Below, in pieces: positions 1 to 7,880 of a stretch of DNA of 64,000 nucleotides (position 1 is its first letter; every line of letters begins with the position of its first letter). The notes under the pieces are model-generated. The model did no database searches, was not told where the DNA came from, and saw only the letters and a program-made list of their open reading frames with translations. Where the stretch lies: the NCBI RefSeq assembly GCF_036010485.1, contig NZ_CP108568.1, forward strand, positions 2,998,001 to 3,062,000, read 5' to 3'. This DNA comes from Streptomyces sp. NBC_01198 (lineage in GTDB: Bacteria > Actinomycetota > Actinomycetes > Streptomycetales > Streptomycetaceae). The position numbers were made by a program, and so were the translations under genes.

Positions 1-626
1 GGACCGTCCAGGGTGAGCAGCAGCTTGTCGGCCGCCGAGGTGATCGGGCCCTGCCGCAGGCCGATCCTGCCGACCTCGACCTTCGGGTCGCAGTGGACGG
101 CGAAGATACGTTCCACCCCGTCGAGCACGCCGGCCTTCACCGCGTCGAGCGCGCCGCCCGGCATGACCTCCTCGGCCGCCTGGAAGACCAGCCGCACCGG
201 CCGGGGCAGCCGGCCCTGGGCCGCCAGGTCCGCGAGCACCAGGCCCGCGCCCAGCACGACGGAGGTGTGCACGTCGTGCCCGCAGGCGTGCGCGCGTCCC
301 TCGACGGTCGAGCGGTACTCCACGTTCTTGGTGTCCGGCACCGGCAGCGCGTCGATGTCGGCCCGCAGCGCGAGGCGCCCGCGCACCGGGTCGTCCGGCC
401 CGATGTCGCACATCAGACCGGTCCCGCCGGGCAGCACCACCGGGCTCAGCCCGGCCAGCTCCAGCCGGGCCCTGATCTTCTCGGTGGTCCTGAACTCCTG
501 TCGGCTCAACTCCGGGTGCCGGTGCAGGTCGCGGCGGAACGCGATGAGTTCGTTGCGCAGTTCTTCGGACAGCGCACCGGACGGCGCTGTGGGTGAGTGG
601 TTCACCCCAGTCAGGGTAGGCCCCAT
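1..626 (-). CDS. M20-family amidohydrolase, N-terminal part (cut by window edge)
   Basis: About 208 N-terminal residues of an M20 metallopeptidase/amidohydrolase, the group that includes hippurate hydrolase and N-acetyldiaminopimelate deacetylase; the C-terminus lies beyond the left edge. Visible are RADIDALP (residues 88-95), the metal-binding motif HACGHDVHT (113-121) and, further on, an AAEE glutamate pair, all standard for the dinuclear metal site of the family. ATG at 626 has GAGGAG six bases upstream, which fixes the start. The cytoplasmic enzyme should hydrolyse an N-acyl amino acid or similar amide, but the substrate cannot be read from the sequence. It is separated by about 315 bp from the glycopolymer genes and is probably an independent transcription unit. 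Confidence 0.9.
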   Translation of the reverse strand, partial: MGPTLTGVNHSPTAPSGALSEELRNELIAFRRDLHRHPELSRQEFRTTEKIRARLELAGLSPVVLPGGTGLMCDIGPDDPVRGRLALRADIDALPVPDTKNVEYRSTVEGRAHACGHDVHTSVVLGAGLVLADLAAQGRLPRPVRLVFQAAEEVMPGGALDAVKAGVLDGVERIFAVHCDPKVEVGRIGLRQGPITSAADKLLLTLDG

Positions 627-941
627 GACCGGCTCCTCTGGGCTGATCGGACAAAAATAAGTGCGGCACGAGGAGAAGAAGTCGCCTGATCGGCGCATAC
701 CCGGTCATCCTCAGGGGTATGCCCACCCTTTTGGGGCTCGGGCATGCACACACCCATACTCGCTCAACGAGCAGCCACCCGCGAGGCAACGCGACCGGGG
801 TGCGACCGGTGCCTCACGCGACTGCTGATCCAAACCTACGCCTCCGGTGTGACGAGGACGTGAAGCACGCGGAGCCGCGCGATCACGGGGCCTCACGGGG
901 CCGGCGGGATCGGCACGCCGAGGACTGGGCCGGCAGCCGGC
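627..941. other. intergenic region upstream of the amidohydrolase gene
   Basis: This 315-base gap has no credible gene. It holds the leftward promoter region of the amidohydrolase gene and the 3' flank of the glycosyltransferase gene. The only structure I see is an inverted repeat, GCATACCC (695-702) and GGGTATGC (715-722), followed by a partly overlapping GGGTATGCCC/GGGCATGC pair. These could form a terminator for the upstream gene or an operator; neither role is established. Confidence 0.4.
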
Positions 942-2513
942 CTAGGGACCCAGAAGGCGGGTGTAGAGGTCGAGGAGGGGGGCGGACTCGGTCTGCCAGG
1001 ACCATTCGCGCAGGACGTCCACCCGGTCGTACGCCTTGCGGTAGCGGCGCGGATTGGTCAGCACCGCGCCGACCGCGCGCACGAAGTCGGCGGTGTCGCC
1101 GGCGCGGAAGACCTCGCCGTTGCCCAGTTCCAGCGTCGCCGCGGCCATCGCGCGGACATCGCTGACCACAACGGGCAGCCGGGCGTGCGCGTACTCGAAA
1201 TACCGGGTGGCCAGTACCGACTGGTGGTGCGGGAGCTTGTGCACCGGCAGCACGCCGATGTCGGCCGAGGCCAGGAAGGCGGGGATCTCCGCGACCGGGA
1301 CGTACGGCAGCACGTGCAGCCGGGCGTGCACGCCGAGCTCGGCGGCACGCCGGCGCAGCGGGGCCAGGTCGGGGTGGGCCGGATCGGGGACCAGGAAGGC
1401 CGCGTGCAGGTCGTAGAGCTTGGGCAGCGCCTCGATCACGGTGGCAGGACCGCGGTCGGGCGTGACCGGCCCCGCGTGCACCAGCAGTGGCACGTCGGGC
1501 GCCAGCCGGCACCGGTCGCGTACGCCCCGCGGGTGCGGGGTCGCCGCCGTGGCCAGCGGCGGCGCGTTGCGCACCACCGCGGGGGTCGCCGCCAGCCGGT
1601 GCCTGGCCCGCAGCTCGCGGGCCAGGCCCTCGCCGACGGTGACGACGCCGTCCGCCTCGCGGGCGAACGACCGCTCGTGCGCCTCGCCCGCGACGGTGGC
1701 CCTGCGGGTCGGGGCCGGGGTGCGCGGCGGCACGTCCCACACCACCTCGATCCGGTGCCCGCCGCCCTCCGCGCGCAGGGCGGCCCTGATCGCCACGCCC
1801 AGGGCGCGGTGGCCCAGCGCGTGGATCAGGTGCGGGCGCACCTCGTCAAGCACCGGGCCGTAGGCGACCTCCTCGTCGAGCAGGCCCGGGTCGAGCCGGC
1901 GCCAGGCCCGGCGGCCGAGCAGCAGGCGGGTGACGTCGGTCATCAGGTTGTCGAGCCGCGCGTCGGGGCTGCGCCGGCGGCGTACCGCGGCCTGATACTG
2001 CGCCGCCCGCACCCGGGTCCAGCCCGCCCGCAGCCCGTAGCGCAGCCAGGCCAGCGTGTGGCCGCACCTGGCGAGCGCCAGCAGCGGCAACGGGCGGTGC
2101 ACCAGGTGCAGTTCTGCCGCCCGGGTCACCAGCAGCGCGCGGGCGGCGGTGAGCCGGACCGTACGGTGGTCGTGCGCGCCGGCGCTGCGGTAGGCCAGCG
2201 GCCAGCGCAGGCCCGGGCGCGGGCGCCGCACCCGGTGGTTGCCCAGCACGCCCTGGACGACGACCCGGCGCACGTCGACGCCGTCCGCCGCCACGGTCGC
2301 CGGCCCCTGACCCACCAGGGTCACGCGGTAGCCCGCCGCGCGTGCGGCCGCCGCCACCCTCAGGGCACGGGAGTCACCGTCGACGGCGCCACTGGTGACG
2401 ACGGCGACGATCCGCTCCGCGGGTGCGGAGGGGTCCGGGTCCGCACCGGGGGCCCGGTCCTGGGCCCCCGCCCATGGGTGCGCGGCCTCGATGCCGCGTA
2501 AAGATCCCGCCAT
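942..2513 (-). CDS. family-4-type glycosyltransferase of the wall glycopolymer locus
   Basis: About 523 residues with a GT-B fold layout: an N-terminal Rossmann half beginning at RIVAVVTSGAVDGDSRALR, and a C-terminal half containing TPDRGPATVIEALP and the acidic-ligand region RYFEYAHARLPVVVSD, which resembles the EX7E motif of glycosyltransferase family 4. The enzyme should transfer a sugar from a nucleotide donor at the cytoplasmic face during wall polymer synthesis. The start is uncertain: ATG 2513 is preferred because of a TAGGAT -10-like hexamer just upstream, but ATG 2543 is in frame too. Every possible start includes a TTA leucine codon (2499-2501), the fifth codon from ATG 2513. It is the distal gene of the leftward arm, separated from its neighbour by a repeat-filled gap. 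Confidence 0.82.
   Translation of the reverse strand: MAGSLRGIEAAHPWAGAQDRAPGADPDPSAPAERIVAVVTSGAVDGDSRALRVAAAARAAGYRVTLVGQGPATVAADGVDVRRVVVQGVLGNHRVRRPRPGLRWPLAYRSAGAHDHRTVRLTAARALLVTRAAELHLVHRPLPLLALARCGHTLAWLRYGLRAGWTRVRAAQYQAAVRRRRSPDARLDNLMTDVTRLLLGRRAWRRLDPGLLDEEVAYGPVLDEVRPHLIHALGHRALGVAIRAALRAEGGGHRIEVVWDVPPRTPAPTRRATVAGEAHERSFAREADGVVTVGEGLARELRARHRLAATPAVVRNAPPLATAATPHPRGVRDRCRLAPDVPLLVHAGPVTPDRGPATVIEALPKLYDLHAAFLVPDPAHPDLAPLRRRAAELGVHARLHVLPYVPVAEIPAFLASADIGVLPVHKLPHHQSVLATRYFEYAHARLPVVVSDVRAMAAATLELGNGEVFRAGDTADFVRAVGAVLTNPRRYRKAYDRVDVLREWSWQTESAPLLDLYTRLLGP
2499..2501 (-). promoter_or_regulatory. TTA (bldA-type) leucine codon near the 5' end of a glycosyltransferase gene
   Basis: The codon after Met-Ala-Gly-Ser is TTA. 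It is the only in-frame TTA I found among the genes of this window. In Streptomyces TTA is read only by the bldA tRNA, so full translation would depend on developmental expression of that tRNA. Confidence 0.6.
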
Positions 2514-2524
2514 CCCGGCAGTCA

Positions 2525-2530
2525 ATCCTA
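2525..2530 (-). promoter_or_regulatory. candidate -10 hexamer TAGGAT upstream of the glycosyltransferase gene
   Basis: TAGGAT matches the Streptomyces -10 consensus TAGRRT and lies 11 bases before ATG 2513. Sixteen bases further upstream is CGTAAC, which resembles the -35 element described for BldN-type ECF promoters. No convincing Shine-Dalgarno sequence precedes the ATG, so a very short leader is plausible. This is pattern matching only. Confidence 0.3.
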
Positions 2531-2640
2531 GGGAGATGATCATTGGGTTACGCCCGGTTGGACGCCAGGCGAACTGGCCGTCAGCCGGACAACGGCCAAC
2601 CGGCCGCGCTGTGTTCACCTGCGGCCCGGTGGGGGCTGGG

Positions 2641-2719
2641 CGCGCAGTTCCCCGCGCCCCTCACAAACGGGCACCCTCTGTGCAGAGGGCAAGCCGTCAG
2701 GGGCGCGGGGAACTGCGCG
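2641..2719. repeat. inverted pair of dispersed GC-rich repeat with internal hairpin
   Basis: Two perfect inverted arms, CGCGCAGTTCCCCGCGCCCC plus one base at 2641-2661 and its complement at 2699-2719, enclose a small hairpin (ACCCTCT...AGAGGG). The same core recurs near 44.4-44.7, 47.6, 51.8-52.0 and 57.6-57.7 kb. Here it separates the polysialyltransferase-like gene from the downstream glycosyltransferase gene and could terminate or attenuate transcription between them. Confidence 0.8.
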
Positions 2720-2794
2720 ACAAGCCACGACGGCGGGGAAGGCGAAGAGCCACCGCAAGTGGCACCCCCTCAGGTCCGGGGAGGCGCCGCGCGC

Positions 2795-3943
2795 TCAGAC
2801 GGTTCGGGTGGCCGCCGGAGGCAGGTTGTGGAGGTCGCGGGCCGAGTGGGTGATGCCTGCGAGGAAGGTCTGGGCGCGGGGGGCGGCGCCCGCTGTCAGC
2901 CAGGTGGGGTCGATGTCCACGACGGTGAGTTCGACGCCCGTACCGTCGAGCACGAGCGGCAGCGTGTGGACGACCGTCGAGGGGAAGGAGAGCACCCGGC
3001 GGCCGGTGGGCCCGCGGCGGGCGACGAGTTCGAGCGGCAGGTCGGGCCGCACGATCTCCAGCCCGGTCTCGGCCGCCAACCGGTGCAGCTTGTCCGGCGC
3101 TTCCTTCCGGTGCGCGAAATACCGCTTGGCCCCGTAGCGCCTGGCCAGTTCGGTGACCACCGTCAGATAGTGCCCGGGGTCCACGACGCCGGTCTCGACC
3201 AGCGACGTCCCGATCAGGTCGGTGCCCTCGAGCACCTTCGGCGGGCCGAAGCGGCTGCGGGTCCACGCGAAGCGGTTGGTGCGCAGCGCCATCCCGGCCG
3301 GCGGCGTCGCGGGCATGGCGCTGAAGAGCTCGACCTGCCGCCGCCGGCCGGGAGTCAGCCGCCGCCTGGCCGCCGTGGCGAAGACCCCGAAGGCGGTGTC
3401 CACCGGCGAGCGCCGCCGCCCGCTGCGGTGCCACCGCACCAACCGCCCGCCGCTGGACAGGATTTCGGTGAACTCCATGGTGGCGGTGCCGTCGTCCACC
3501 ACCGTCAGCCGCCTGGCCCGGCACAGCGGCAGCAGCACCTGCACCAGGCGGGAGAACGGGTCGCCGATGACCAGGAGTTCGACCCGCATGAGCAGCGGGG
3601 CGAGCGCTACGGCCGTACGCAGCAGCCCGCCGCGGCCGCCGCGGGCCTCGTACCAGCGGACGACCGCGCCCTCGTCGCGGGCGAGTTCGGCCATCCGCCG
3701 CAGCTGGCCGCGGCTGGTCGGGTCGGCGGGCGAGAGCACCACGACGGTCAGCGGCAGCGCGGCGGGCTCCCGTACGGCAGCGGCGGCGCGGGCGCTGCCG
3801 TCACGGGCGGCGGGGATCGCGGGCGGATGTATGTGCGCCCATTCCAGGACGTTGAGCAGCTGAACGGGTGACTCGACCAGCGCTACGGCCCCGGTGCCCG
3901 GTTGGGGCGTCGGGAGGCTGCCGGAGGCGTGGGTGTCGGCCAT
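2795..3943 (-). CDS. polysialyltransferase-like glycosyltransferase
   Basis: A 382-residue cytoplasmic protein starting at ATG 3943, with an AAGGA-like ribosome site upstream. It resembles the bacterial alpha-2,8-polysialyltransferase-like superfamily. Three landmarks of bacterial sialyltransferases can be seen in order: an acidic-acidic-Gly segment (VVDDGTAT, 148-155), a His-containing basic segment (AHRKE, 277-281, where HP is usual) and an S/T segment (SFPSTV, 319-324). It lies 76 bp downstream of the NeuB-type synthase gene in the same direction, so it should use the CMP-nonulosonate made by its neighbours. The atypical second motif leaves open whether it acts on a different donor or is a structural partner. 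Confidence 0.75.
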   Translation of the reverse strand: MADTHASGSLPTPQPGTGAVALVESPVQLLNVLEWAHIHPPAIPAARDGSARAAAAVREPAALPLTVVVLSPADPTSRGQLRRMAELARDEGAVVRWYEARGGRGGLLRTAVALAPLLMRVELLVIGDPFSRLVQVLLPLCRARRLTVVDDGTATMEFTEILSSGGRLVRWHRSGRRRSPVDTAFGVFATAARRRLTPGRRRQVELFSAMPATPPAGMALRTNRFAWTRSRFGPPKVLEGTDLIGTSLVETGVVDPGHYLTVVTELARRYGAKRYFAHRKEAPDKLHRLAAETGLEIVRPDLPLELVARRGPTGRRVLSFPSTVVHTLPLVLDGTGVELTVVDIDPTWLTAGAAPRAQTFLAGITHSARDLHNLPPAATRTV

Positions 3944-4019
3944 CGACTCGTTCCTTGTCCTCGCTCGTGGTGGTCCTGGGGTTCCCGGCGGTCTCCACCG
4001 CCCGTGCCGTGCCGGTGCG

Positions 4020-4973
4020 TCAGACCGAGGCGGTCTGCGAACCGGCCTCGGCGGCCTCCGACTCGGCGACCACACCGGCGACCCGGCGCAGCTTCTTCAT
4101 CGGGCCGAGCTCGCCGTCGTAGACCTTCTTGACGCCGTCGCCGAGCGAGGTCTCGATGATGCGGATGTCGCGGACCAGCCGCTCCAGGCCCTGCGACTCG
4201 ACCGAAGCGGCCTGGTCGGAGCCCCACATGGCGCGGTCCAGGGTGATGTGCCGCTCGACGAAGACCGCGCCGAGCGCGACGGCGGCCAGCGTGGTCTGCA
4301 GGCCGACCTCGTGGCCGGAGTAGCCGACCGGCACGTTCGGGTACTCGTTCTGCAGCGTGTTGATCATCCGCAGGTTGAGCTCGTCGTGCTTGGCCGGGTA
4401 GGTCGACGTGGCGTGGCAGAGCACGATGTTGTCGCTGCCGAGCACCTCCACGGCGTGCCGGATCTGCCGGGGGGTCGACATGCCGGTGGACAGGATCACC
4501 GTGCGGCCGGTGGCACGCAGCGCGCGCAGCAGGTCGTCGTCGGTCAGGCAGGCGGACGCCACCTTGTGCGCGGGCACGTCGAACTTCTCCAGGAAGGCGA
4601 CGGACTCCACGTCCCACGGCGACGCGAACCAGTCGATGCCGCGCTTGCGGCAGTACTCGTCGATGGAGCGGTAGCCGTTCTCGTCGAACTCGACGCGGTG
4701 CCGGTAGTCGATGTAGGTCATCCGGCCCCACGGGGTGTCCCGCTCGATCTCCCACTGGTCGCGCGGGGTGCAGATCTCCGGGGTGCGCTTCTGGAACTTG
4801 ACCGCGTCGCAGCCCGCGGCGACGGCCGCGTCGATCAGGGCGAACGCGTTCTCCAGGTCGCCGTTGTGGTTGATGCCGATCTCGCCGGTGACGTACACGG
4901 GCTGGCCGTTGCCGATGTGGCGGGAGCCGACCGGGCGGAGATTGGAGGGGAGGGAAGCGAGAGGAGAGGTCAC
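4020..4973 (-). CDS. neuB: NeuB-type N-acylneuraminate/Kdn (nonulosonic acid) synthase
   Basis: A 317-residue TIM-barrel synthase that condenses phosphoenolpyruvate with a six-carbon sugar to give a nine-carbon nonulosonic acid. Recognisable segments are EIGINHNG, GCDAVKFQKR, ASPWDVESVAFLEKF, STGMST, CHATSTYP, GYSGHEVG and the metal-ligand region VERHITLDRAMWGSDQ. The usual C-terminal SAF (antifreeze-like) domain of about 60 residues is absent and the protein ends in an Ala/Glu-rich tail. GTG 4973 is preceded by AGGA. It sits between the cytidylyltransferase/phosphatase fusion and a polysialyltransferase-like gene with short spacers, consistent with one operon. Whether the product is Neu5Ac, Kdn or another acid is not decided by sequence. 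Confidence 0.9.
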   Translation of the reverse strand: MTSPLASLPSNLRPVGSRHIGNGQPVYVTGEIGINHNGDLENAFALIDAAVAAGCDAVKFQKRTPEICTPRDQWEIERDTPWGRMTYIDYRHRVEFDENGYRSIDEYCRKRGIDWFASPWDVESVAFLEKFDVPAHKVASACLTDDDLLRALRATGRTVILSTGMSTPRQIRHAVEVLGSDNIVLCHATSTYPAKHDELNLRMINTLQNEYPNVPVGYSGHEVGLQTTLAAVALGAVFVERHITLDRAMWGSDQAASVESQGLERLVRDIRIIETSLGDGVKKVYDGELGPMKKLRRVAGVVAESEAAEAGSQTASV

Positions 4974-5021
4974 GGGGGAGTTCCTAACGGTGTTCGGGAC
5001 TGACGGGGGGAGGTGGCCGGG

Positions 5022-6272
5022 TCAGCGGGCCAGAGTGGGGCCGAGCAGCCATGCGGCGATCTCGCGGATCGCTCCGTGGCCGCCCTCGACCGTGGTGATC
5101 GCGCGGGCCGCGGCCCGTACGACGTCATGGGCCCCCGCGACGGCGACGGGCCAGCCGACCAGGCCGAAGCACGGCAGGTCGTTGACGTCGTTGCCGGCGT
5201 AGAGCACCCGCTCGGGCGCGATGCCGTTCTCCTCGCACCACTGCTTGAGCGCGAGGTCCTTGCGGTCGATGCCGTGCAGTACGGGGACGTCGAGCTTCCT
5301 CGCGCGCGCGGCGACGACCGGGTTGGTCTCGGTGGACAGGATGAGGACGGGAAGTCCCGCACGGCGCAGCGCCGCGATCCCGAGCCCGTCACCGCGGTGC
5401 ACGGTCACGGCCTCATGTCCGTCCGAATCGATCAGCACCCGGTCGTCGGTCTGGGTGCCGTCGAAGTCCAGTACGACCGCGTCGACGTCGTCGCGGGTCG
5501 GGGTGGCCGCCGTCGGGTCGAGCAACGGGGCCAGGGTGCGGGCGCGCTGGAGGTCGGCGGGCTCGTCGATCTCCAGCACCTTCGCGGGGTCGGTGCGGAC
5601 CAGGGCGGTCCGGCCGAAGAAGCGGTGGCCCGCGGCGCGGAATCCGGCGGCGCGCATGGCGTACGCGGCGCCGGTCTCCAGCAGGTCCTGCGGGCGGTCC
5701 TGGCGGCGCGGCCGGGTGGCCTTGTCGTGGTTGACCCCGTAGGCCGAGTCGCCCTCGGCGAAGTCGTCGGCCAGGTCCTCGGCCGCCTCGCGCCAGAGGA
5801 AGCCGTGGAAGGGGGCGACAGTGTGGGCGGTGTCGGCGCCGCCGTCCAGGACCGCGGCCACCACCCCGTCTATCTCCTCGGCGGTGATGAACGGGCTGGT
5901 GCACTGCACCAGCAGCACCACGTCGGTGGCCGCGCCGGCCGTCGTCTCGTGCGCGTCCATCGCGTGCAGCACGGCGGCCTCGCTGGTCGCGGTGTCACCT
6001 GCGATGGCGACCGGGCGCAGCACGACCTCGGCGCCCGCGGTCCTGGCGACCTCGGCGATCGAGGGGTCGTCGGTGGACACGACGACGGCGCTGACCCGCC
6101 GGGACCGCACGCACGCGCGGACCGCCCGCGCGACCAGCGGCACGCCGCCGATCGGGGCGAGGTTCTTGCCGGGTACGCCCTTGGATCCGCCGCGTGCGGG
6201 AATCACCGCCAGGACGGTGGCGCCGGCCTGGTCTGCTGCGGTGGCCGCCGGCGGGCGGGACGTCTGGCTCAT
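5022..6272 (-). CDS. neuA: bifunctional CMP-nonulosonate synthetase / KdsC-like phosphatase
   Basis: A 416-residue two-domain protein. Residues 20-250 are an acylneuraminate cytidylyltransferase with the nucleotide-binding signature IPARGGSKGVPGKN (24-37) and QCTSPF. Residues 263-416 are a HAD-superfamily phosphatase of the KdsC type with DFDGT (269-273), STE (313-315) and the metal site GNDVND (360-365). The fusion would hydrolyse a nonulosonate-9-phosphate and activate the free acid as CMP-sugar, flanking the NeuB step. The same architecture is known from animal CMP-sialate synthetases, and such fusions occur in actinomycetes. ATG 6272 has ACAGGAGT six bases upstream. Gap to neuB is 48 bp. 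Confidence 0.92.
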   Translation of the reverse strand: MSQTSRPPAATAADQAGATVLAVIPARGGSKGVPGKNLAPIGGVPLVARAVRACVRSRRVSAVVVSTDDPSIAEVARTAGAEVVLRPVAIAGDTATSEAAVLHAMDAHETTAGAATDVVLLVQCTSPFITAEEIDGVVAAVLDGGADTAHTVAPFHGFLWREAAEDLADDFAEGDSAYGVNHDKATRPRRQDRPQDLLETGAAYAMRAAGFRAAGHRFFGRTALVRTDPAKVLEIDEPADLQRARTLAPLLDPTAATPTRDDVDAVVLDFDGTQTDDRVLIDSDGHEAVTVHRGDGLGIAALRRAGLPVLILSTETNPVVAARARKLDVPVLHGIDRKDLALKQWCEENGIAPERVLYAGNDVNDLPCFGLVGWPVAVAGAHDVVRAAARAITTVEGGHGAIREIAAWLLGPTLAR

Positions 6273-6396
6273 CGGGTGACTCCTGTCATGACGTGCGGCT
6301 CCCCTGCGACAGGGGGTGTCGGATCGGGGCAGCCCCCGCCGGAGGAGGAAGCGCGGAACCGGGCGGGCCGGGCGCCGGCCGGGGCGCGGAATCGGG

Positions 6397-7695
6397 TCAC
6401 AGCTGCCCCCAGCGGCGGATCGTCGGGGCGACGCGCTGCACGCCCTGCCGATAGGCCGTCCTCGCGGAGTTGCGGACGAACTCGCGGACCGCCTGGCGGA
6501 CCGGGCCGGCCTCGCGCGGGGCGAAGCCGTCGATCGGGTCGGCCTGCGGGGTCAGGCCGTGGCGGGCCAGCACCCCGGGGAGGTAACCGGGGGCGGTGCG
6601 CAGCGTGTAGTAAGGGGACAGCGCCGGCAGCTCCGCCTCGTCGAGCAGCGCCGAGACGCGCCCGCGCAGGGCGGCGAAGGGGGCACTGCCCGCGACGCCG
6701 TGGGCCGCCGTCCACTCCGGGTCGGCCTTGGGCACATGGCAGTCGTCGAGCTCGTCCCACGAGGCGTAGCAGCCCGAGCCCAGGAAGTGGTGGTTGCCCA
6801 GCGACTCGCGGATGCCCAGGTCGGTGAGGACCGCGGTCGGGATGCCGCGGTGCAGCGATTCGAGCGCCGCGGTGGAGCTGACCGTCACCAGCAGGTCGGT
6901 GCGGTCCAGGACCTCGGCCATGTTGCCGTAGACAAGGCGCAGGTTGGCCGGCGGGTCGAGGGTGGCGACCAGCTTCTGGTAGGGCTGCTCCTCGATGTGG
7001 GTGGTGTGCTCACCGGGCTTGCTGCGGAGTTTGACCAGCACCTCGCGCGACGGGTGCAGCCGGGCGTGGCCGACGGCCCGCCGCAGCAGGTGCAGGCGGT
7101 CCGCGCGGCTGTCAGGCACCGAGGGCTGCACGGCGAAGGTGACGGTGAAGGGCCGGCTGTCGTCGGCCCGGTAGGGCTCGCCGCCCAGGAACGGCAGGGC
7201 GGTCTCCACGATGCTGCCGGTGCGGTAGCCGACACCGTCGTAGACGTCCCTGAACCGCCGTGCGTCGTCAGCGCTGTTGGCCAGCACGACGTCCGCACCG
7301 GCGCGCAGCAGCAGCCCGTCGGCGAGCTTCTCGTAGACCACGCCGACGTATCCGGTGACGACGACCGGGCGGCGGGTGCGGCCCTCCCAGGCACGGGACA
7401 GGCCGTGCAGCAGCGCCTGGACGGTGCCGCCGACGCAGGAGATGACCAGCACGTCGCAGGTGCCCGCGTGCGTCTGCGCCAGGATCTCCGCCGCGGTGGC
7501 CTCGACCATGGAGTCGGCGGGGATGCCGAGTTCGGCGAGCTGCCGCGGGGTGGGTGTGGCCCGGCCGCGGAGCAGCCGGGCGTCGAGACGGGCATCGGGG
7601 TCGATTCGGCGCGCGGTCAGCGCACCCCATTTCCACCGGGTGTCCGAGTCGGCGATCACAGTGACCCGCAAGGGGCCGGGCGTACGTTCAGGCAC
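6397..7695 (-). CDS. DUF6716 putative glycosyltransferase
   Basis: A 432-residue protein of the DUF6716 type, found in actinobacterial wall-polymer loci next to neuA/neuB-like genes. The N-terminus (VTVIADSDTRWKWGALTARR) looks like a Rossmann entry; the C-terminal half has YGNMAEVLDRTDLLVTVSST followed by GIPTAVLTDLG, as in GT-B transferases that recognise an S-S/T segment. No biochemical role is known to me. It is the first gene of the leftward arm, 124 bp upstream of the CMP-synthetase fusion and divergent from a GT2 gene. GTG 7695 follows TAGTGT by six bases with no ribosome site, so the mRNA may be leaderless. Confidence 0.8.
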   Translation of the reverse strand: MPERTPGPLRVTVIADSDTRWKWGALTARRIDPDARLDARLLRGRATPTPRQLAELGIPADSMVEATAAEILAQTHAGTCDVLVISCVGGTVQALLHGLSRAWEGRTRRPVVVTGYVGVVYEKLADGLLLRAGADVVLANSADDARRFRDVYDGVGYRTGSIVETALPFLGGEPYRADDSRPFTVTFAVQPSVPDSRADRLHLLRRAVGHARLHPSREVLVKLRSKPGEHTTHIEEQPYQKLVATLDPPANLRLVYGNMAEVLDRTDLLVTVSSTAALESLHRGIPTAVLTDLGIRESLGNHHFLGSGCYASWDELDDCHVPKADPEWTAAHGVAGSAPFAALRGRVSALLDEAELPALSPYYTLRTAPGYLPGVLARHGLTPQADPIDGFAPREAGPVRQAVREFVRNSARTAYRQGVQRVAPTIRRWGQL

Positions 7696-7701
7696 CCCCC
7701 G

Positions 7702-7707
7702 ACACTA
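7702..7707 (-). promoter_or_regulatory. candidate -10 hexamer TAGTGT for a leaderless leftward transcript
   Basis: TAGTGT lies six bases upstream of the GTG start at 7695, the spacing expected when transcription begins at the start codon itself. No Shine-Dalgarno sequence is present between them. The -35 region is not recognisable, so the sigma factor is unknown. Confidence 0.35.
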
Positions 7708-7867
7708 GGAAGCAGGCGGGTGGAATGCGCTAATCGGAGGACAACAACAGGTAAACAGAATGCCGCTACTTCGCGAGTACGCCCGCGTATTGACGACAAC
7801 ACCCGCTGGCCATTTTCCGTTTACCCAAACGTTCCCCGCCCGCCCATCATGCCGCGATGCGAGACCC

Positions 7868-7873
7868 TAGGAT
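7868..7873 (+). promoter_or_regulatory. candidate -10 hexamer TAGGAT upstream of the rightward arm
   Basis: The sequence CCCTAGGATT precedes GTG 7881 and recurs just upstream of the leftward glycosyltransferase gene (2524-2533 on the minus strand). TAGGAT is seven bases before GTG 7881. The overlapping AGGA could alternatively be a ribosome-binding site for that GTG. Confidence 0.35.
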
Positions 7874-7880
7874 TCGGCGG

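Noticed and set aside
5013-6827. A 604-codon plus-strand open frame over neuA
   Set aside because: The minus strand holds the CMP-synthetase/phosphatase fusion with all motifs; the plus-strand translation shows no domain and skewed composition.
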